This document shows, piece by piece, positions 9,036 to 18,192 of a stretch of 64,000 bases of DNA (position 1 is its first letter; each line of letters starts with the position of its first letter). Both the position numbers and the translations under genes were made by a program. The DNA comes from an uncultured Pirellulaceae bacterium (GTDB lineage: Bacteria > Planctomycetota > Planctomycetia > Pirellulales > Pirellulaceae): contig CALCJM010000003.1 of assembly GCA_937967505.1 (NCBI GenBank), positions 24,013 to 88,012 on the forward strand, written 5' to 3'. The notes under the pieces were generated by a model that saw nothing but the letters and a program-made list of their open reading frames with translations, was not told where the DNA came from and made no database searches.

Positions 9036-9512
9036 CGTTTCGACTTCATTCCGCTCTGGATGATTCCGGTCGTTTTGATCTATGCCCGCCGCCGGGTCGA
9101 CTGCCAGAAGTGCGGCGTAAAAAGTCGAATGGATTCTATGGGCTACGGGCAAGAATCATCTGACGACCGAATATCAGCGGTTCCGCGCTGGCTGGGCCAG
9201 GCGGATGAGTTGGAACGAGGTGGCCAACAGCTTTCGTGTCTTGGGAAAGAGCGCACCAAGAGTCTGCAATGTAAGATTGAGCCTATGAAAGCAGCCGCCC
9301 GAACGCTACTTTCGAAACGAGAGTTGTTATTGAACTGGTTTCGCGCTGAGGGCAAGCTATCTTCGGGCGTTGTCGAGGGTTTCAACAACAAAGCAGAGCG
9401 GGTTACCAGAAAGTCCTATAGGCTCAGAACCCAAAATGGCTATGGAACCACGCTGTATCACAACTTGGGCGAGCTGCCTGAGCCAGAAGAATTCACCCAC
9501 AAATTCTTCTGA
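9036..9512 (+). pseudogene. ISL3-family transposase remnant
   Basis: The plus strand encodes pieces of an ISL3-type transposase. The N-terminal zinc-finger part is at 9036-9120 (FDFIPLWMIPVVLIYARRR, then VDCQKCGVK). The segment KNHLTTEYQRFRAGWARRMS is found in a different frame at about 9150-9250. The C-terminal end LLLNWFRAEGKLSSGVVEGF ... LPEPEEFTHKFF returns in the first frame at about 9320-9510. Intact ISL3 transposases are around 400 residues, so most of the central DDE catalytic region is deleted and at least two frame changes are present. It cannot be active. No intact terminal inverted repeats were identified. Confidence 0.85.
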
Positions 9513-9598
9513 CGAGGCTTTTTAAAAGAGAAGATCCGAAGAATGGGCAGACTGGTGGGACTGCGCGACGGTGAAATATCTATCTGGTGGGAAATCAA

Positions 9599-12253
9599 TT
9601 ACTGTTTGCGGCGATAGGTATCCGATCTTCCATCCCCCCAAGTGACCGAAATTTCATCAGCCTTAAAGCGAAATGATTCGAGGTTCAAGTGGAGGATTTC
9701 GCCTTTCTTAAACTGCGTCTGGTGAGGCCCCAACAGGATTGCCGGAGACTTTGAGTCCCAAATGACGCTTACGTTTGTTGTCGCCACGTCGAATCCACCA
9801 CGGCCATCGGTGACCTGAGTCACTAACGGATCCGTTCCCAACCAGCCCTTGGGCGGTGTGTACAAAACTAGCCCGTCTTTGATCACAGCGCTTCCCGCGC
9901 CTGGCGGGGTGATAGCGGAACTGGCCACGATGGAATCTCCATCCTTGTCATTGGTTATCACATTGATGGCAAGCCCTTTCGGGTTGACCGGGGCCTCAAC
10001 AAGGTCGGGGTTGGCGTAGGGGACCCTCTCATTGTTCGGTAACCGCGTTAGATTCTTGACAGGCGATTGGTTTCCATCGCCGACCGGTTCGTCAAACGCA
10101 ACCAAATACATATCCTCAGTTGCAGGCAGCGCGGGGTTTCGGCTCGGATTTAGAGTTACCCGTATGGCCCCCCGTTTTTCAATCGCATTCTCCGCCCAGC
10201 GCAGCAGCACGCGGTCCGCCCCCATCACCCCGACGCCCCTCAATAGCGTAATGGAATCCGGTTCCGGACCACTTAGTGTGTCTACGCCGTCCGCCCCACT
10301 CGCACGGCGGACAAATTCGAAATCGCCTCGGGATAGCCCTTGGTTTTCCTTCAGCCGTTTGAGATCCAAAGCAAGCGTCATGCCAGCTGGGATTCCCACT
10401 CCAACAGGATTGGAAAACAACTCACGTTTCAGAACTCCGGTTTCTGCAGCCCAAACGACCTCATCCGGCCGAATATCGCCGGGCGTTTGCGAGCCCACCA
10501 CAAAGTTATCCAGATGGGCGTAAGCGTTTGGGAACTTCAGCTCCACAGACCGCGCTCCAAAAATTTGCAGTCCACGAAGCACCTTCTGCGGCAACGCCTC
10601 GGTAACCTCAGCCCGCCGAACCAGCACCCGTTTTTGCTGACCGAAAGAATCATAGTTGGCCCACACTTCACATACGGCATCAGTATTTCTTCGTTTCAGC
10701 AAAAACGAATGAAGATCGATGGTGTTTCGCTTCCCGATAGTACCTTGAATCATCACAGAACGTTGAAATTCACCCGATCGCAGGTAGTTGTTCCCCAAAT
10801 GAGACTCAACCACCAACCCGTCGAGTTCTGTTCCGTATCCCAAATTCCGGAAACAGACACCAATCTCGCTGGAAGTAGTTGGGGTAAAGGCGTCGTCCTG
10901 CCCGGCAACATACCGCATCACACGAGGATGCCAGCGCGGATCGATCGCGTCCTTCGTCATGCCAACAGTGTCTTCGAAATCGATCATTACGGTTGGCACA
11001 GCGAAACGTTTTGCGTTGCTGGTCGCCGCATCGTTACGGTCAACCATCAGGCCATACCACCGCGCCGGTGCCCGAACGTCTTGAACGCGATAGTAGGTGC
11101 CAGTCGTTGGAACGTCAAAATCATCCTGGCTGGCAGTTGAAACAGATTGCATGAAAACCGGGGACGTAGCGCTGTTGGTCAGTCCTGTCAGGGCAACGAA
11201 AACCAGCGCAGCACAGCCCGAGATACCGGACCACCGACTTTTCGGCCGTTCGCTGGCCAGACGCTCAATCCGGTATACCATGGCCTTATAGCTGGACGCC
11301 ATCGGGCATACTCCCACCGCTACTTGCCGGCGGTTAAGGGTCGCCAGTTGGATCAATACCTCGGCATAGTTCTGCGCAGTCCCAGTGGCCGCAACGGCAA
11401 TGTCATCGCAGGCGGCTTCTCGATTTCGCCGAAGACGCGCGGCGGTGATCCAGACGACAGGATGGAACCAGTAAAGATTTCTGATAATTAGCGTCAGCAA
11501 CTCGACCGCAACATCCTGACGCTTGATGTGCGCAACTTCATGCAACAGCACAGCTGAAACCTGCTCATCGGTGAGCGTCTCAAGCACCGATTCTGGCAAA
11601 TAGATCTTGGGACGAAAAATCCCGGAAACAAAAGGACTGTCGCCGCACGGCAACACCCGCAGACCAGGCAGACGTGCCAGTCGCAATTTCTGACAACAGT
11701 CTGCCAAATTAGCCCGCAAAACCGTCCCGGTGGCTGCAGTGGCTCGCCTGAGAAGCTGTCTTGTCCGCACAAACGATGCCAGCAGGTGCAACATTAAAAC
11801 GGTCACCCCACCCAACCAGCAAACAAACAAAAGAGACCATACCGGCAATAGCCAATCTCTACTCGGCGAGAAAGCAACTGCGAGCGGCCCCCCGGCTTCC
11901 CGGATCATGCTGAGGCCTGGAGGTTCGGGGGGAACAACAAGGTCGGCTTGGGGGCGAGTCGGGCCGGCCAGTTGGCTGGAAAATTCCAAATTCGTGACTG
12001 CGGAACTTTCTACCCGAACACTTTCACCTGTTGTATCGAAAAGATTAAAGAGACTGATAGATGTTTGCGGTGCAAGCGGCGCTGAAATGAGTCTCAACAA
12101 AACCATGGTCCACAGCCAAAATTGCCAACGCGGCGCAATTTGGTGACGGAAAACAAATGTGAGGCCTGCGACAACCGCAAACAAAAGCGTCGCCTGCCAA
12201 CTACAAACCCACATCTGTTTGGCCCACATTGATTGAAAACTGGTGTAATCCAT
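9599..12253 (-). CDS. BlaR1/MecR1-like M56 sensor protease with Ig-like ectodomain
   Basis: An 884-residue protein. The first 365 residues are a BlaR1-type membrane metallopeptidase: helices near 15-36, 44-60 and 135-160, then the zinc site LLHEVAHIKRQD (HEVAH at 238-242) and NREAACDD, then a fourth helix near 345-362. In BlaR1 the protease is activated by a ligand and leads to loss of the BlaI repressor. Here the usual C-terminal penicillin-binding sensor is absent. Instead about 500 residues follow: a lectin-like or jelly-roll-like region and an Ig/cadherin-like repeat (INVITNDKDGDSI ... LVTQVTDGRGGFDVATTNVS). It is downstream of the BlaI gene, 19 bp from its end. It probably senses something other than a beta-lactam; the ligand is unknown. 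Confidence 0.85.
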   Translation of the reverse strand: MDYTSFQSMWAKQMWVCSWQATLLFAVVAGLTFVFRHQIAPRWQFWLWTMVLLRLISAPLAPQTSISLFNLFDTTGESVRVESSAVTNLEFSSQLAGPTRPQADLVVPPEPPGLSMIREAGGPLAVAFSPSRDWLLPVWSLLFVCWLGGVTVLMLHLLASFVRTRQLLRRATAATGTVLRANLADCCQKLRLARLPGLRVLPCGDSPFVSGIFRPKIYLPESVLETLTDEQVSAVLLHEVAHIKRQDVAVELLTLIIRNLYWFHPVVWITAARLRRNREAACDDIAVAATGTAQNYAEVLIQLATLNRRQVAVGVCPMASSYKAMVYRIERLASERPKSRWSGISGCAALVFVALTGLTNSATSPVFMQSVSTASQDDFDVPTTGTYYRVQDVRAPARWYGLMVDRNDAATSNAKRFAVPTVMIDFEDTVGMTKDAIDPRWHPRVMRYVAGQDDAFTPTTSSEIGVCFRNLGYGTELDGLVVESHLGNNYLRSGEFQRSVMIQGTIGKRNTIDLHSFLLKRRNTDAVCEVWANYDSFGQQKRVLVRRAEVTEALPQKVLRGLQIFGARSVELKFPNAYAHLDNFVVGSQTPGDIRPDEVVWAAETGVLKRELFSNPVGVGIPAGMTLALDLKRLKENQGLSRGDFEFVRRASGADGVDTLSGPEPDSITLLRGVGVMGADRVLLRWAENAIEKRGAIRVTLNPSRNPALPATEDMYLVAFDEPVGDGNQSPVKNLTRLPNNERVPYANPDLVEAPVNPKGLAINVITNDKDGDSIVASSAITPPGAGSAVIKDGLVLYTPPKGWLGTDPLVTQVTDGRGGFDVATTNVSVIWDSKSPAILLGPHQTQFKKGEILHLNLESFRFKADEISVTWGDGRSDTYRRKQ

Positions 12254-12272
12254 GTTCAGAAATCCAATGGGG

Positions 12273-12641
12273 TCACTTTGAACGTTTTTTGGAAGAAAGC
12301 AAGCGTCTCAAGGTCTTGATTTGGTCAGGTGAAAGATCTGCATCCTCCACAAAGTGTGCGACCAAAGCCGATGTGTCGCCACCAAACACTTTTGACAAGA
12401 ACGACTCACTGCGCACCCGCACGCACGCCTCTTGTTCAATGGCAGCGCTGTAGAGGTACTTGTGGCCGGCAACCTGGTAGTCCAACGCACCTTTCTCGAC
12501 TAGCCTGCCTAACATGGTGCGAATCGTACGGTGGTTCCAGCCTTGTGGCTCACTTAACTCTTGGATCACTTCAGCCGCGGTACGCGGTTCCTTGTTCCAG
12601 ACGATCCGCATCACTTCCCACTCGGCATCGGAAATTTTCAC
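12273..12641 (-). CDS. blaI: BlaI/MecI-family transcriptional repressor
   Basis: A winged-helix repressor of about 122 residues. The DNA-binding part is ISDAEWEVMRIVW ... AAEVIQEL ... WNHRTIRTMLGRLVEKGAL, and the C-terminal helix cluster ends DLSPDQIKTLRRLL, the usual dimerisation region. BlaI-type repressors bind palindromes of the TACA/TGTA kind and are inactivated by cleavage after BlaR1 signalling. The frame opens at a TTG (12653), but GTG at 12641 has GGAG six bases upstream and is the more likely start. The gene precedes the BlaR1-like gene in the same operon, and operator-like palindromes lie about 155-205 bp upstream. Confidence 0.9.
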   Translation of the reverse strand: MKISDAEWEVMRIVWNKEPRTAAEVIQELSEPQGWNHRTIRTMLGRLVEKGALDYQVAGHKYLYSAAIEQEACVRVRSESFLSKVFGGDTSALVAHFVEDADLSPDQIKTLRRLLSSKKRSK

Positions 12642-12795
12642 TGGCTTCTCCAAAGATCTATCAGGCAGTTTCCTGAAAAATTACTGCACCGAAACTGCTA
12701 CAAACGTAATCAATTTACAGTGTGGAGGCGCCCATTGCCAGTTCAGGGAGCCCCTTTGGCAAAAAATAGCGTTGGAAAAAACTCGACCGCATGTT

Positions 12796-12847
12796 GACTA
12801 CGCGCGTAGCCATCCCTTAGACTCAAATGTATGATACGTGTAGTCAT
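12796..12847. promoter_or_regulatory. Two BlaI-operator-like palindromes
   Basis: CTACGCGCGTAG at 12798-12809 is a perfect 12-bp palindrome flanked by GA, giving the half-site GACTAC. At 12833-12845, GATACGTGTAGTC is a near-palindrome with the matching half-site GTAGTC. Known BlaI/MecI operators use the related half-sites TACA/TGTA, often written GACTACA..TGTAGTC. The pair lies between the divergent blaI operon and the secreted protein gene at 12980, so a single repressor could act on both. Binding by this BlaI is inferred. Confidence 0.5.
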
Positions 12848-12979
12848 TATTGTTTCAGTCACATTCGCCTACCGTGATGTCCCTCACGTTTTTGGTTGAA
12901 CGGCCGTTGTGCCTGTCGCAAGTCCCTCTTCCGTGAACGAAAGTTCGATTTTTTCTCTATGTTTTTTTGAGGCTCTCAA

Positions 12980-14861
12980 ATGTCTGGAATTTCAATTACA
13001 AAATTTTTAATGGTGAACTGTGCCACGTTCGCCCTTGTCGCCTGGACTACGTTCTACGCACGGCTACCGACGGTTTCTGCGCAAACTATGGATGTCGGGA
13101 TGAACCTGAGTTATTTCCCGGCACCGGCGTACACCCCAGAGTCAACGCCGAATGCTGTGTTACTCAATCAGCGCTACAATCCGTTTGATTCGGTCGAGCA
13201 TAGACGTTTAAGCGCATACACCAATTGGAAGAACGCGGATCCCTTTCGCGTAGAGTTCAAGCGAGAGATCGCGCCATTCCATGTACTCCGATTCATGGAC
13301 TGGGTCAGCATCAATAACAATCCACGTCAGGTCAATTGGAGTGACAGAACGGACTGGAGAAAAGTAGGGCAGCGATCGCAGTTTGTCGGTTTCGCGCCCC
13401 CTACCCAGGCCAACCCGGAGATACGTCCCGACCTTTCGGTGCTGCAGGGTGGCGGAGGTCGACAGATCGCCTGGGAGTGGATGATCCGCTTATGCAATAT
13501 CAATCATTCTCACATGTGGGTCTGCATTCCGACCGGGGCTACGCCAGCTTACTGCGAAGAACTTGCGAAACTGATTCGGGACAACCTGGACCCAGGACTC
13601 AAGGTTTATGTCGAATGGTCCAACGAGACATGGAACGACCAGTTTTGGCAAAATCAATATGCCGTCACCGAAATCTGGAAAAAATTCGGGGCCAACCGTT
13701 GGGCGCGTCCGTTCAAAACCTTCTTTCGCAATACCAACGGTGCCCCCCCGACGGAAGTGGGACGAATCCTGCAGGCGCGATCTTCCCCAGATGCGGGCCG
13801 CATCCCACGTCTACTTTGCCTCCAAAGCCTTTGTTTCATTTGAAAAGGTCTTTGGCAGAAATTCGGATCGCCTAGTAAAAGTACTCGCCGGCCAAGCTGT
13901 CAATGAATATCTGAACACACTGATTCTCGATGCGGTCGATAACCCCACCTTCAATCCGAGCAACGTACGTCCCGATGTATTCGCGACAGCCCCTTACTTT
14001 GGTGATTACCAGGATGATGGCCGTGATGAAAACATCCTCGCCAAACTGAGAGTTAAGATGGAGGCCTCCATCGCCACCCAGAGATCAATGAAGACACTGA
14101 TTGAGTCGCGAGGTCTGAAGTTGGTCGGCTACGAAGGGGGGCATCATGTCACGACCAACGGTGGAAGTGTCGTCGCCAACCCGGGAATTCGTCAATTGTA
14201 CGTTGATTACTACCGGCAACTGGATGACATTTTCGGGACGTTCTGCCACTACAACCATGTCAAATCGTGGCAAAACTCCGGCTTCGGTGTGAAGAGCTAT
14301 ATCGGACAACCAGATTCAGAATGTCCTGCGTGGCAGGGACTGGCGGACTACATCGGTGTCGGTACAGAACCGGAGGAGCCAGCAGACTGCGATGAGATCC
14401 ATGAGGATACCAAATGGCTGGATTACCCTACGGCCTTCAAACTGCTGGCTCCGCGGGGCACCGTGGTCGACATCTTCCGGGTGGATCCTGATGGAATGGA
14501 GATTCAAGTTGCTGCCAACTTGGAGGTGCGATGGACGCCGTTCTGGTTTCACGATGATGCCCCGTCTCTCGTTCATGGAGAAAACTATCTTTATTGCGTC
14601 GTTTATGCCACACCCGGTGATAACAAAAACCAGCGTTCTTTTCGCGACCTTGCATGGGAGTGGAATGGAACTCCGACCACTGCTCTGCAGCTCGACCATT
14701 TAAAGGCAGGTGACTTTATCAAGGTCACACGAACCAATCCCAATGGCACTACCCAAATCCTCGAAAGCCGTCTGGAACTGCTGTGGAACGACTACTGGTA
14801 TATTGATACGAGGGAACTTCAACATGGAGAGTACTACGACTACGTCGTTGAAAAACTCTAA
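12980..14861 (+). pseudogene. Secreted glycan-enzyme-like protein, split by a frameshift
   Basis: Two frames (12980-13843 and 13608-14861) together encode one protein. The first has a signal peptide (VNCATFALVAWTTFYARLPTVSAQ), then PFHVLRFMDWVSINNNP, WVCIPTGATPAYCEELAKLIRDNL and YVEWSNETWND, a pattern seen in planctomycete secreted TIM-barrel-like carbohydrate proteins. The second frame continues with MRAASHVYFASKAF, RLVKVLAGQ and YEGGHHV. Two related C-terminal repeats follow (VVDIFRVDPDGMEIQ / FIKVTRTNPNGTTQI). The break is best explained by one extra C in the run at 13785-13788: removing it joins RSS to QMRAASH. It is either a real mutation or a sequencing error. The gene is divergent from the BlaI/BlaR1 operon. 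Confidence 0.7.
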
Positions 14862-15078
14862 AGGGATCAGACAGAAGAGTCTGTCCAGATACCCGGTTTA
14901 TCAAATTTACTCAACCGTTGTTTGGCCGCAGCCGAAAAGCAATCTCCCATAGCCCGGGGGTTTGCAGGTTCTCGGGCAGCCTCCTAGGAGTCTGTCTGAG
15001 AACCTATCCTGCCTTGGTTTTGAATTGTTGAAATGGACAAAGAAACGTGGACAGGTCCAATAGTGTTCGGCACGGCAG

Positions 15079-15438
15079 ATGCTATTCGGTGCACGGTTGC
15101 AAAACAGGGGGATGCGGCAAGTAAGTAGACTTGCGCTGTCTTTGGCAGTGGCGCATAATCAGCAATATGACGCAGCCAACCGCCTTGAGCAAAACAAGTT
15201 TGGCATCGATGGAACATCGGTGGAGTCCACCGTTTATTCGTACAACGCCAACGATCAGTTACTGACAGAGGAATTCACCAATGGTAACGCCTTTGGTGAC
15301 AGGGCAACGACTTACAGTTACGTCGATCCACTGACTGGCATCCATGGCACGCACCAGCAATCCAGCACTGCGCTGTCACAGGAGCAGGTTGATTATGACT
15401 CATTCGTGACCGCCACAACGGTAAAAACGTTCAGTTAG
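15079..15438 (+). pseudogene. Orphan Rhs/YD-repeat protein fragment
   Basis: About 95 residues match YD-repeat proteins: QQYDAANRLEQNKF and VYSYNANDQLLTEEF followed by RATTYSYVDPLTGI. Full Rhs/YD proteins are over 1000 residues, with a signal, many repeats and a toxin tip; none of these is present here. The coding signal begins near 15160 and the upstream bases do not continue it. The fragment ends at a TAG lying in a partial copy of the end of the family A repeat. It is a relic rather than a working gene. Confidence 0.65.
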
Positions 15439-15446
15439 GCGTTCAG

Positions 15447-15553
15447 TTAGGCGACCGGCAGTTAGGAATTTACCATCCGTTGACGACGCTGCCAGCGTCG
15501 GAACGAAGCTGGCAGCATCGCCAACGGTAAGCTTTCAACTGCCGATCGCCTAA
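15447..15553 (+). repeat. Family A palindromic repeat, copy 1
   Basis: This 107-bp element starts TTAGGCGACCGGCAGTT and ends AACTGCCGATCGCCTAA, so its ends are inverted repeats of about 17 bp with a two-base mismatch. Inner arms (CCGTTGACGA .. TCGCCAACGG; GCTGCCAGC .. GCTGGCAGC) make nearly the whole element one hairpin. The TAG of the Rhs fragment lies 9 bp upstream, in a duplicated piece of the end sequence (GTTCAGTTAGGC occurs twice). The convergent protease gene ends 48 bp further on. Confidence 0.9.
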
Positions 15554-15600
15554 AAAGGTGTCAGCGTCGCTGACACCCTGGTTGGTCGGCTCAGTTGCAG

Positions 15601-17616
15601 CTATAGACTATTACGGTAATTGGCAAAAACCTGATCCGTAGCCGTCAGACGATGGTCGGCGGGCAGAACCGAATTGTTTGCCATGCGGCGACGGCGCGAG
15701 TTTCGATCGCGGTTGTGATTGGCATCATTGTCAGACCCACTATGAGAAGCTTGACTTCCCGCCAGTTGCGCGGGGGTTTGACGGTGTGCCCGGTTTTGCT
15801 GTAAATGCTGATCTTGTCTGTTCTCTGCTGGCTGACCATGTGTATCGCCGGCAGATGAGGGATCAAAATTGGTGCGACCCGATGGGAGGTCGGTTTGCCG
15901 GTTGGCTGTTGTGCTCAACTCCAGCGAAAAGCTCTTGATCGTACCGACGTTGCCACGAGAGTAGTCGATCGCAACCAGCAACCATAGACCATTAGGACCG
16001 GTGCCGTTGAGGGCCGCCAACGACATCACGGGGCGGTAAGACCCGGTGTAGTTGCCGGAGCCATGATTGATGTGCGGCCTGGCCTGGTCATCAAAAGTTG
16101 TCGCAACGAACTGTGTGCCGTCGCCGCCCTGTCGATTTTCCAACACGATACGCTGCTTATTTGGAGCGATCAGAACCAGTCTCAAATCGGAGATTTTCTG
16201 ATGCTCAATATCCACCGTCACATTAACATCTGTCACACGTCCGGACACGTCGTTGACGTTAATCCAGGAGACACCCCAGGGGCTCGCTTGCCCACCGTCG
16301 CGAATTGGACGATCAAGATTGTTGGTGAACACGCGACCTTGCTCGACTGCCGGTTGGTCAGCGACGTGGGACACGTCAATTTTGAAGCTGCCGGTTTCCG
16401 AGTCTGCGTAGGTTCCGGCGACCGCAAAGTAAGTGCCGGGGGCCAAGTTTTTCGTCACGCGACTATTTAGCGAATTGCCGGCGTCATCATTTTGTGCGAC
16501 CAGCTTTCCGGTTTTATCGTACACACGGAGGTAGGTATCGACATCGTTGCGCGATCCGTCGAGTGCAATGGTGGTGCGGCCGTTTTGAGTGATCGTGAAT
16601 TGAAACGCGTCACGGTCACCTTTGGTTTCCAACGTCCCCTGCGCAGATCCATTACCGAGTTGGTTCAATGTAATTTTTGTTGCGTCGGCATTGGGGTGGT
16701 TAGAGTGATCGTCGGCTGCCGTCGGCGGTTGGACGGGAGGTTGCACTGGCGGTTGGACCGGTGTGGTCGCCCCCACAATGCCGTCAATCCACGCCGCGTG
16801 TACATCGACGCGCGTGTCGAACGAGTAGTCGCCCAAGCTTTGCGCATTGCCATCGCCTCCAGAGGTGACGCCCGCGATAACCTGTTGACCGTTGACGGTA
16901 ATGAACGCTGGTCCGCCGGAGTCACCGGGCGCCGTGTTGGCCTCGGTGTGACGATCAAAGTTCCATGCGATATGTTCACCGGTGACACGTTCCAATTGAG
17001 TTGTGCCAACTTGCTTGCCCGTGTCATTTGGGTCAAATCCGCCGGTGCTGGTTCCGCCTTCGCCAAACCCCACCAAAGTCAACATCGTTCCGACTTGAGG
17101 CGCTGTGCGGTTAATCTGCATTGGGGTCACATTGGTGACCGCGCGATCGAGTTCGATGATCGCCAGATCGTCACCCCGGCCGAAGTTATTTGGGTCGTAG
17201 TCGGGATGAGTAATGACGCGGACGGAGTTGTAGGTTCTTCCGCCCACTTCAAAAGTCATTCCCCGGTCCGAAGCCCCTTCAACGCAGTGAGCGGCGGTTA
17301 GAACATGCGTGGGTGAAATTAGAGTGCCGGTGCAACCGTCGCCGACCAATCCAACCGCTGGAAATCCACTGGTTTGTTCGCCGTTGACGATCCGGGCGGT
17401 TGCTTCGCGCTGAGTGGAGTGAGTAGATTGACCGGTTTGGATGATGCCGGTGGTGGCTTGCGTTTGATGGGCCATGTGACTGGCCGCCTCGAACCCGACG
17501 GCCGCCATCAACTGGCGTGATTCGAGTGTTTCAAAACCCAGCTGTGCGGATTTATTTTTCCGTTGGCTGGTGCGACTCTTTTGCTTATGGTTCGAACGTT
17601 TTGGGTGTTTGAACAT
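15601..17616 (-). CDS. Secreted trypsin-like protease with PPC and P-domain
   Basis: A 671-residue S1-family serine protease. The N-terminus has a basic stretch and the motif LESRQLMA, a planctomycetal export-associated signature. The protease domain begins at ARIVNGEQTSGFPAVG and shows the triad in LTAAHC (His), DDLAIIELD (Asp) and APGDSGGPAF (Ser), plus the paired cysteines GDGCTG/AAHC. Then come a Pro-rich linker (PVQPPVQPPVQPP), a pre-peptidase C-terminal domain (DRDAFQFTITQNGRTTIAL), a proprotein-convertase P-domain-like region (VTVDIEHQKISDLRLVLIAP) and a polar Gln/Asn/His-rich tail. ATG 17616 has GGAG nine bases upstream; the TTG at 17631 is less likely. It is a close paralogue of the protease at 21187-23160. 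Substrate is unknown. Confidence 0.9.
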   Translation of the reverse strand: MFKHPKRSNHKQKSRTSQRKNKSAQLGFETLESRQLMAAVGFEAASHMAHQTQATTGIIQTGQSTHSTQREATARIVNGEQTSGFPAVGLVGDGCTGTLISPTHVLTAAHCVEGASDRGMTFEVGGRTYNSVRVITHPDYDPNNFGRGDDLAIIELDRAVTNVTPMQINRTAPQVGTMLTLVGFGEGGTSTGGFDPNDTGKQVGTTQLERVTGEHIAWNFDRHTEANTAPGDSGGPAFITVNGQQVIAGVTSGGDGNAQSLGDYSFDTRVDVHAAWIDGIVGATTPVQPPVQPPVQPPTAADDHSNHPNADATKITLNQLGNGSAQGTLETKGDRDAFQFTITQNGRTTIALDGSRNDVDTYLRVYDKTGKLVAQNDDAGNSLNSRVTKNLAPGTYFAVAGTYADSETGSFKIDVSHVADQPAVEQGRVFTNNLDRPIRDGGQASPWGVSWINVNDVSGRVTDVNVTVDIEHQKISDLRLVLIAPNKQRIVLENRQGGDGTQFVATTFDDQARPHINHGSGNYTGSYRPVMSLAALNGTGPNGLWLLVAIDYSRGNVGTIKSFSLELSTTANRQTDLPSGRTNFDPSSAGDTHGQPAENRQDQHLQQNRAHRQTPAQLAGSQASHSGSDNDANHNRDRNSRRRRMANNSVLPADHRLTATDQVFANYRNSL

Positions 17617-17837
17617 GGCTCGGTTCTCCAAGGTGGTTTGTTTGGGGCTGCCCCGTTTTGTATGTAATTGAAAGCGAACCTAGTGATCAGTGTGAGGCAC
17701 CAGAATCAGGGAAAATCAGGAAAAACTTCCTGAAAACCTTCAAAACTGGCCGTTTCCCGAGTGTTTTGCTGTCTTCGATCCAAAAGATCGGAAAAATCTC
17801 TTCTGGCGATCGGTGACTTACGTGTTGCGCCTTGACG

Positions 17838-18093
17838 TGCAGGAACGTTTGAAATCCCGGCCTTTGAAATTGCGACTGCGAGTGGCGTTGAACAAGCTCG
17901 ACCAATGCGTCTCGTGGTTGACAACGCAACGCGGCATTCTGGCAGTGGCGCGTCGTTTGTGAAGCTCCCTATAACTGACCTTGGTGAAGGCGACACGGTT
18001 CAGATCATCCAACGTCGCGGCGACTGGCTCCAAATTGGGTCGGTAATAGGGGATATTGACTGGAGGAAGGCAGCGGATTTGAAAAGCGTTTAA
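17838..18093 (+). pseudogene. Remnant encoding an SH3b-like domain
   Basis: A frame open from about 17838 to a TAA at 18091 reads coherently through TFEIPAFEIATASGVEQ, MRLVVDNATRHSGSG, GEGDTVQIIQRRGDWLQIG and RKAADLKSV. The latter parts resemble a bacterial SH3 domain (strand, turn, GDWLQV-type strand, final tryptophan-helix). There is no start with a ribosome binding site and no N-terminal domain, so it is probably the 3' remnant of a longer gene. An alternative is a 62-residue gene from ATG 17905. Confidence 0.4.
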
Positions 18094-18192
18094 GTTCCGG
18101 GTTTTTAGGGCTAAATTGATTCCGGGGCTGCACCATTTGCTTTTAGGTGGTCTTGATCTGTTCTGAATGTGGATGTCGTGTAAAATGGCTTC

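Noticed and set aside
16063..17301. Long plus-strand frames inside the first protease gene
   Set aside because: They are antisense to a gene with clear triad and domain motifs and carry no domain of their own.
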